Origin: Candidatus Omnitrophota bacterium
GTDB lineage: Bacteria > Omnitrophota > Omnitrophia > Omnitrophales > Aquincolibacteriaceae
NCBI GenBank assembly: GCA_016196545.1
Contig: JACPXM010000050.1
Location: 1 to 36,594, forward strand
Direction of reading: 5' to 3'
DNA: 36,594 nt
Positions within the stretch are counted from its first letter, which is position 1, and the number at the start of each line of letters is the position of its first letter. Under the pieces are notes generated by a model, which saw nothing but the letters and a program-made list of their open reading frames with translations, had not been told where the DNA came from and did not search any database. The translations under genes were made by a program, and so were the position numbers. Below, one piece after another: positions 31,520-36,594 of this stretch.

Positions 31520-32330
31520 CCTTTCGGCGTGGCCGCGCCGAATTATTTGCCTCACTGCTGAGACCACGGAAATCGTCTATTTGCTTGGAGCCGGCGAGCG
31601 CATTGTGGGGGTTTCCGGCTACAGCGTTCGTCCTCCTGAAGCACGCGAAAAACCCAAAGTTGCCGCGTTTACCTCCATCAAGATCGAAAAAATCCGCGAA
31701 TTAAATCCCGACCTTATTCTGGGCTTTTCCGATCTTCAAAAACAAATTGCCCACGATCTTATTCAAGAGGGTTTTCCTGTTTTTATTACCAATCAGCGCA
31801 GTCTTTCCGAAATCGGTGATGTCCTGCTTGCGATTGGAAGATTAATTGGCAAACCCGAAAAGGCCGAGGAAATCCGCGAGAATTTTTTCGGAGAATTAGA
31901 GAAATTGGCTGAGGGGCCGGGCCCGGATTGCTGCCCCCGGGTTTATTTCGAGGAATGGGACGAGCCGCTCATTTCCGGCATCAGCTGGGTCAGTGAGCTT
32001 ATCGAAAGGCTTGGCGGTGAAGATATTTTTAAAGAAAAAAGCCTTGGCAAAACCGCCAAGGACCGCACGGTCCGCACGGAGGACGTGATTGCAAAAAACC
32101 CGGATATGATTTTGGCCTCCTGGTGCGGCAAAAAGGTGCAGATCGAAAAAATCAAATCGAGGCCCGGCTGGGATCAAATCAAGGCGGTAAAAAACAATAA
32201 GATTTTTGAAATTAAGTCAGCCGATATCCTTCAGCCCGGCCCTTCGCTGCTTCATGGCGCCCGGAAAATCTCAAAGTTTTTTCGAGACTTTAAGTCCCTT
32301 TCACCGAGAGAATTAGTTGACGGTTTTTGA
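31497..32330 (+). CDS. BtuF-like cobalamin-binding / periplasmic-binding-fold protein
   Basis: A 277-residue protein of the helical-backbone metal-receptor superfamily (BtuF/FhuD fold): RIICLTAETTEIVYLLGAGERIVGVSGYS at the start, KIEKIRELNPDLILGF in the middle and IFEIKSADILQPGPSLLHGARKI at the end. These proteins bind corrinoids or chelates. It has no signal peptide or lipobox, and no BtuC/BtuD genes are adjacent, so it fits the cytosolic subgroup of uncertain role. I chose the ATG at 31497, which gives MTFTSKLSLSAWPRRIICL; it overlaps the Rieske gene by 23 bp in another frame. Upstream in-frame starts lie deep in the Rieske gene. Confidence 0.8.
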   Translation: MTFTSKLSLSAWPRRIICLTAETTEIVYLLGAGERIVGVSGYSVRPPEAREKPKVAAFTSIKIEKIRELNPDLILGFSDLQKQIAHDLIQEGFPVFITNQRSLSEIGDVLLAIGRLIGKPEKAEEIRENFFGELEKLAEGPGPDCCPRVYFEEWDEPLISGISWVSELIERLGGEDIFKEKSLGKTAKDRTVRTEDVIAKNPDMILASWCGKKVQIEKIKSRPGWDQIKAVKNNKIFEIKSADILQPGPSLLHGARKISKFFRDFKSLSPRELVDGF

Positions 32331-32359
32331 GAAAGAAGATAGACTTTCCTCCCTCGATC

Positions 32360-33193
32360 ATGAATTCAATCAGTCATCCTAAAACATCCCTCGACGAGTT
32401 AAAGGCCATAGCTAAACAGGTGCGCCGCGACATCATTGAAACGACGGCTGCGGCGGCCTCCGGGCATCCGGGCGGCTCGCTTTCCGCAACGGATATTCTG
32501 ACGGTGCTTTATTTTTCGGTGATGCGCCATGACCCCAAAAATTCAAAATGGCCGGACCGAGACCGGCTGATTTTAAGCAAGGGCCACGCCTCCCCCCTTC
32601 TTTATTCCGTCCTGGCCCGTTCCGGCTATTTTGACCCCAAACTCCTACCGACTTTCCGACGGATAGGAAGTATTTTACAAGGTCATCCCGACCGCCGAAA
32701 GGTCCCGGGCGTTGAGGCCTCTACCGGCTCACTGGGGCAAGGTCTTTCTATAGGAATCGGCCACGCCCTCGCCCGGAGGCTCGATCAAAAGGACTATTAC
32801 ACCTATGTGGTAATGAGCGACGGCGAAACCAATGAAGGCCAGGTCTGGGAGGCGGCGGCCATGGCCGCGCATCACAAGGTGGATTATTTGATCGCCCTTT
32901 TGGATTACAACAAATTTCAGCTCGATGATGCCACAAAAACTATTTGCAACATGGAACCTGTGGCGGATAAATGGCGGGCCTTCAATTGGCATGTGCAGGA
33001 AATCGACGGACACGATTTGAATCAAATTTTAAAAGCCCTTGAGACCGCAAAAAAAGTGAAGGGCCAGCCGACCATAATTATTGCCCATACCATTAAGGGA
33101 AAAGGCGTTTCGTTTATGGAAAATAATAATCATTTTCACGGCGTGGCCCCGACCCCGGAAGAGGCCCAAAAGGCGTTAAAGGAATTAGCGTAG
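32360..33193 (+). CDS. Transketolase, N-terminal subunit
   Basis: The ThDP-binding half of a split transketolase (pentose phosphate and ribose formation). The 277-residue protein has SGHPGGSLSATDIL, the GSLGQGLSIGIGHA segment and the ThDP-Mg motif SDGETNEGQVWEAAAMAAHHK. The conserved part starts at about residue 10, so I prefer the ATG at 32360. A TTG at 32327 that overlaps the previous stop would add 11 residues; neither start has a good ribosome binding site. It is followed after 7 bp by the C-terminal subunit, the arrangement found in many anaerobes and archaea. Confidence 0.92.
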   Translation: MNSISHPKTSLDELKAIAKQVRRDIIETTAAAASGHPGGSLSATDILTVLYFSVMRHDPKNSKWPDRDRLILSKGHASPLLYSVLARSGYFDPKLLPTFRRIGSILQGHPDRRKVPGVEASTGSLGQGLSIGIGHALARRLDQKDYYTYVVMSDGETNEGQVWEAAAMAAHHKVDYLIALLDYNKFQLDDATKTICNMEPVADKWRAFNWHVQEIDGHDLNQILKALETAKKVKGQPTIIIAHTIKGKGVSFMENNNHFHGVAPTPEEAQKALKELA

Positions 33194-33200
33194 AGGATCC

Positions 33201-34148
33201 ATGGAAAAAAAATTAGGAAAGGCCACACGCGATGCCTACGGGCAAGCGCTTGTGGAAATCGGAAAAAAGAATCCTCAGGTTGTTGTGCTGGATGCCGATC
33301 TTTCCAAATCCACGAAAACCGCGGATTTCGGCAAGGCCTTTCCAGATCGATTTTTTAATGTCGGGATTCAGGAGGCCAATCTTGTGGGCGTGGCTTCGGG
33401 CCTGGCAGCCTCCGGAAAAATTCCCTTTATTTCCAGCTTTGCGTGTTTTTTAATTTGCAAGGGATTTGACCAATTGCGCATGGGGGTTTCATTCTCAGAG
33501 CTCAATGTCCGGGTGGTGGCCTCGCACGGTGGAATCTCGGTGGGTGAGGACGGCGCCTCTCAAATGAGTATTGAAGATATTGCGCTGACGACCACGCTTC
33601 CTCATTTTGCGGTGATGATTCCCGCCGATGAGGTTTCCACGCGTGCGCTTGTGGAGCAATCGGTCAGTTATCCCGGTCCCATTTTTATGCGCACCGGCCG
33701 CCCGAAGGCGCCGCTCATTTACGATCCCAATCAAAAATTTGAAATCGGAAAGGCCATCCGTATTCGCGAGGGCCGTCAAGTGAGTCTGATTGCGACCGGC
33801 CTTTTGGTGTTTGAAGCGCTTCAGGCTGCCGAGGAATTGGCCCAACAGGGAATCAGCGCTTCTGTCATAGATGTGCACACGATAAAACCCCTTGATGCAA
33901 AACTGCTTGTGGAAGAGGCCCAAAAGACGGGACATATCGTCGTCTGCGAAGAACATCAGATTTGGGGCGGCCTTGGAAGTGCGGTCTCGCGTGTTTTAGC
34001 CGAAAGGCATGCGGCTTGTCCTATGGAATTTATTGCGATTCAAGACACTTACGCGGAATCGGGCCAGCCGGATGAGCTGTTTGAAAAATACGGGCTTACT
34101 TCAAAGCATATCGTCAGGGCTGCGAATAAAGTCCTTGGGCAAATGTAA
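33201..34148 (+). CDS. Transketolase, C-terminal subunit
   Basis: The pyrimidine-binding and C-terminal half of the split transketolase. The 315-residue protein has RDAYGQALVEIG, the LDADLSKSTKT segment, FFNVGIQEANLVGVASGLA with the ThDP-activating Glu, and a C-terminal domain that begins near RQVSLIATGLLVFEAL. It has a clear GAGGA site and pairs with the gene just upstream. DXP synthase is excluded by the split form and the missing DXS motifs. Confidence 0.92.
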   Translation: MEKKLGKATRDAYGQALVEIGKKNPQVVVLDADLSKSTKTADFGKAFPDRFFNVGIQEANLVGVASGLAASGKIPFISSFACFLICKGFDQLRMGVSFSELNVRVVASHGGISVGEDGASQMSIEDIALTTTLPHFAVMIPADEVSTRALVEQSVSYPGPIFMRTGRPKAPLIYDPNQKFEIGKAIRIREGRQVSLIATGLLVFEALQAAEELAQQGISASVIDVHTIKPLDAKLLVEEAQKTGHIVVCEEHQIWGGLGSAVSRVLAERHAACPMEFIAIQDTYAESGQPDELFEKYGLTSKHIVRAANKVLGQM

Positions 34149-34157
34149 GAAAAGCTG

Positions 34158-36005
34158 ATGGTACCAGGTACCTTTCGAGACGAAAAACGCTTCGAAAGGT
34201 ACCTGGTACCTTTAGCCCTTCTGTTTTTTTTCTTCCTTCCCTCTAATCTATTTTCCTCCCAATCCTCCACCGCTAAAAGTTGCATGGTGGTAACCGCTAA
34301 CTCGCATGCCACACGCGCTGCGTTTGAAATCCTCCAAGATCGGGGAAATGCCGTAGATGCTGCAATTGCCGCCCAATGGGTATTGAATATTGTGGAGCCT
34401 CAATCCTCTGGGATCGGAGGGGGAGGATTCTTTCTCTATTATGAAGCCGCGACCAAAAGAATTTATACCTTCGATGGCCGTGAAACTGCCCCCCAAGAAG
34501 TTTATCCGGAAATTTTTTTGGAGGGTCAAGACCAGCCCGTTCCGTTTAAACCGAATCGCATCACAGGGGGCCGTCCGGTAGGAGTTCCCGGAACCTTAGC
34601 ATTGCTTCAAGAGGTGCATGAGCGTTTTGGAACCAAGCGGTTTAGTTTCTCCGGTCTTTTGAATCCCGCCATTGAAATTGCCGAACGCGGTTTTCCAGTT
34701 TCCAAGCGCCTGGCTTATTTTTTGAATCAGGAAAAGGAGCGCCTTGCGCTTTTTGAAGCCAGCCGCGGCATTTTCCTAAAAAAGGACGGTTCCCCTTACC
34801 GTGAAGGGGAAATCCTCCTGCAAAAAGATATCGCCAAGACCTTCCGTCTGATTCAACAGCAGGGAATGCGTGTCTTTTATGAGGGGGAAATCGCCGAGGC
34901 CATTGTTCAGGCGGTGAGAAACTCACCGGTGAATCCCGGCCTTATGAAGCGTGAAGATTTGGCTCACTACCACGCGGTGGAACGCATGCCGGTTCACGGC
35001 CGATACCGTAATTATGATGTTTTCAGCATGGGGCCCCCTTCTTCGGGAGGCGTCACATTGATTGAAATATTGAATATTCTTGAAAATTTCCAGCTCGATT
35101 TACTGGGAAGAACGCCCAACGGGGTACATGTTTTTTTAGAAGCCCAGAAACTCGCATTTGAAGACCGCAATGAATTCCTGGGTGACCCTGATTTTGTGGA
35201 AATCCCAATCGCAGAGCTTCTTTCAAAACCTTTCGCGGAAAAGAAAACCCAGGAAATTAATTACCAGACAGCCGTTCCCACAGGCCGGGAAGGTATCCGG
35301 ACTTTGATGCTTGAGCCGGCCAATACCACGCATCTGTCCATCGTGGATGGCTGGGGGAATATGGTTTCGTTTACTTCCACGATTGAAGAAATCTTTGGCT
35401 CCGCGATGGTTGTGCCCGGATATGGTTTTGTATTAAATAATGAGCTGACCGATTTTGATGCCGAGCCGACCGCTCGCCGTACCGACCGTACGGCACCGCA
35501 GGACCAAGCGCCCGACCGGCGCTCATTCAAGCGGCGGCACCGAATGACCAAGCGGTCGTCCGCCGCTGAACCGACCGGTGCGGAGTCCAAAAAATCAGGG
35601 ACGATTCTTAAACCCAATGCCCCCGAGGGAGGCAAAAGACCCCGCAGCAGCATGACCCCCACCTTTGTTTTTAACGGCGGAAAACCGGTTCTTGTGTTAG
35701 GATCACCCGGCGGATCGGCGATTATCGGGACGGTTTTAAATCTCATCGTGAACCTGCTTGATTTTGGGATGCCTGCAACAGAGGCGATGAAATTGGATCG
35801 CATGATTCACCGGGGAGAGGAAGTGGAACTTGAAAGCGCACTTTTCCGTAATCAGGAATTAAAGCGTGAGCTCATGCGCCGGGGACATCGAGTGATGGAA
35901 AAGGAAGCCATCGGAAATGCCCAGATGATTTATTTTGATCCGGAAGAAAATATTTGGGTGGGTGTCAGCGACCCGCGCGGCGAGGGGGAGGCGCTTGGCC
36001 GGTGA
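34158..36005 (+). CDS. ggt: Gamma-glutamyltransferase with in-frame basic insertion
   Basis: Ntn-hydrolase that cleaves the gamma-glutamyl bond of glutathione-type compounds in the periplasm. The 615-residue precursor has a signal peptide (about residues 1-34), whose n-region is encoded by a palindromic repeat that begins at the start codon. The autoprocessing nucleophile is Thr390 (TTHLS), with GSPGGSAI near 516 and the GKRPRSSMTPT loop. Between TDFD and GGKRPRSSM sit 56 residues, about 34 more than in E. coli GGT; much of this is basic and GC-rich DNA (35460-35600). No strong ribosome binding site precedes the ATG. The protein may still be active, since the insert lies in a surface loop. 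Confidence 0.9.
   Translation: MVPGTFRDEKRFERYLVPLALLFFFFLPSNLFSSQSSTAKSCMVVTANSHATRAAFEILQDRGNAVDAAIAAQWVLNIVEPQSSGIGGGGFFLYYEAATKRIYTFDGRETAPQEVYPEIFLEGQDQPVPFKPNRITGGRPVGVPGTLALLQEVHERFGTKRFSFSGLLNPAIEIAERGFPVSKRLAYFLNQEKERLALFEASRGIFLKKDGSPYREGEILLQKDIAKTFRLIQQQGMRVFYEGEIAEAIVQAVRNSPVNPGLMKREDLAHYHAVERMPVHGRYRNYDVFSMGPPSSGGVTLIEILNILENFQLDLLGRTPNGVHVFLEAQKLAFEDRNEFLGDPDFVEIPIAELLSKPFAEKKTQEINYQTAVPTGREGIRTLMLEPANTTHLSIVDGWGNMVSFTSTIEEIFGSAMVVPGYGFVLNNELTDFDAEPTARRTDRTAPQDQAPDRRSFKRRHRMTKRSSAAEPTGAESKKSGTILKPNAPEGGKRPRSSMTPTFVFNGGKPVLVLGSPGGSAIIGTVLNLIVNLLDFGMPATEAMKLDRMIHRGEEVELESALFRNQELKRELMRRGHRVMEKEAIGNAQMIYFDPEENIWVGVSDPRGEGEALGR
34160..34210. repeat. GGTACC palindromic coding repeat, copy 4 (two-arm unit)
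   Basis: GGTACCAGGTACCTTTCGA (34160-34178) and TCGAAAGGTACCTGGTACC (34192-34210) form a perfect 19-bp inverted repeat with a 13-nt loop. The ggt start codon ATG (34158-34160) overlaps the left edge, so the hairpin covers the translation start. It is read VPGTFRDEKRFERYLVP, the same phase as in copy 3. Confidence 0.88.
35460..35600. repeat. GC-rich, repeat-containing insertion inside ggt
   Basis: About 140 bp that are clearly more GC-rich than the rest of ggt. It contains short inverted repeats such as CCGTACGG, TCATTC/GAATGA and CCGCACCGGTCGG-type copies of both orientations. It is translated as a basic, low-complexity segment (AEPTARRTDRTAPQDQ onwards). It keeps the frame. It may be a second kind of coding repeat. 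Confidence 0.55.
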
Positions 36006-36550
36006 AACATAAAACGAATTTAGTCTGGATGGATCTGGAAATGACTGGTCTTGATCCGGAAAAAGAGCGGATTATCGAAATCGCTACCTTGATTACCGAT
36101 AAAGACTTAAATGTCATTGCCGAAGGGCCAAACCTTGTTATCCATCAGCCGGCCAGGGTGCTCAGGGCCATGGATGATTGGAATCAAAAGCATCATAAAA
36201 AATCCGGTCTCCTTGATGCCGTAAAGGCCTCCCGCGTGAGCATAAGGCAGGCGGAGAGGGAAACGTTAAGATTCATTAAAGGATACTGCTTCCCCAAAAA
36301 GTCCCCGCTTTGCGGCAATTCGATTCATCACGACCGCCTTTTTTTGCTCAAATCGATGCCGAGGATTCACGACTATCTGCATTACCGCATTGTGGATGTA
36401 AGCAGCCTCAAATTTTTAATTCAGTCTTGGTATCCGAAAGACAAAAAATTAAAGAAAAAAAAATCGGCACACCGAGCGCTGGAGGATATTCAAGCATCCA
36501 TTGATGAATTGAAGCATTACCGCGAGCATTATTTGGTGAAAAAGGATTGA
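36002..36550 (+). CDS. orn: Oligoribonuclease
   Basis: DEDDh 3'-5' exonuclease that degrades RNA fragments of 2-5 nt, including pGpG from cyclic di-GMP breakdown. The 182-residue protein has Exo I VWMDLEMTGLDP (residues 8-19), Exo II around GPNLVIHQ and DDWN, and the HRALEDIQASIDEL Exo III region with its His and Asp. The start is GTG at 36002, which overlaps the ggt stop (GTGA) and gives the family opening. A longer in-frame ATG at 35954 would lie inside ggt. pGpG turnover is compatible with the PilZ and GGDEF genes in the window. Confidence 0.93.
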   Translation: MKHKTNLVWMDLEMTGLDPEKERIIEIATLITDKDLNVIAEGPNLVIHQPARVLRAMDDWNQKHHKKSGLLDAVKASRVSIRQAERETLRFIKGYCFPKKSPLCGNSIHHDRLFLLKSMPRIHDYLHYRIVDVSSLKFLIQSWYPKDKKLKKKKSAHRALEDIQASIDELKHYREHYLVKKD

Positions 36551-36594
36551 AATTTTTCGCTTTTCTCTTTCTTTTTTTGGCAAACCTCACGCAA

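Overview
This 36.6 kb window looks like a chromosomal stretch of an uncultivated, Gram-negative, probably anaerobic bacterium. Supporting signs are a LolA-like periplasmic protein, an outer-membrane beta-barrel, ferredoxin-dependent 2-oxoacid oxidoreductase genes, a futalosine-pathway menaquinone gene and a BioB that resembles the anaerobe-type enzymes. The DNA has intermediate GC and is gene-dense, with many 1-4 bp gene overlaps. Omnitrophota or a related deep lineage is my best guess for the phylum, but it is a guess from style and was not computed. No rRNA, tRNA, CRISPR array or complete insertion sequence was found.

Layout. 1-273: a possible mobile-element end and a strong promoter. 274-4791: assimilatory sulfate activation and reduction (cysC, a PHP phosphatase that may clear PAP, cysH, sat, cysK). 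4883-7036: threonine synthase, a small secreted protein, a CysO-like sulfur carrier and a NIL-domain protein. 7037-13827: a biotin cluster (bioB, a KAS/FabF-like enzyme, bioF, bioA, bioD), interrupted by a degenerate GGDEF membrane protein and a secreted protein. 13849-16616: small housekeeping genes (DUF2007-like, tandem ACT, exonuclease III, SRPBCC, a membrane coiled-coil protein). 16609-19219 (minus): 2-oxoacid:ferredoxin oxidoreductase korB/korA. 19408-22224: a divergent pair of paralogous PilZ plus acyltransferase (FeeM-like) proteins. 22357-23205: mqnD-like gene. 23311-30017: an eight-gene, tightly packed operon (acyl carrier protein, SDR, ANL ligase, LolA-like protein, FtsX-type permease, ABC ATPase, outer-membrane barrel, small secreted protein). 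30014-34148: M24 peptidase (minus), Rieske protein, BtuF-like protein and a split transketolase. 34158-36550: gamma-glutamyltransferase and oligoribonuclease.

How the genes fit together. Sulfate is activated by Sat and CysC and reduced by CysH; sulfide can enter cysteine through CysK or perhaps pass through the CysO-like carrier. Cysteine-derived sulfur also feeds BioB. The 23-30 kb operon has the logic of making an acyl-ACP-based molecule and delivering it across the envelope. The FeeM-like enzymes next door belong to a family that uses acyl-ACP, so they may belong to the same system.

The two points that most deserve follow-up are: (1) a GGTACC-centred palindromic repeat that is open in all six frames and sits inside four protein-coding genes, where it builds the start of two or three signal peptides and the tail of BioB; and (2) the acyl-ACP/ABC/outer-membrane operon with the neighbouring PilZ-acyltransferases, a candidate undescribed lipid-synthesis and export system.
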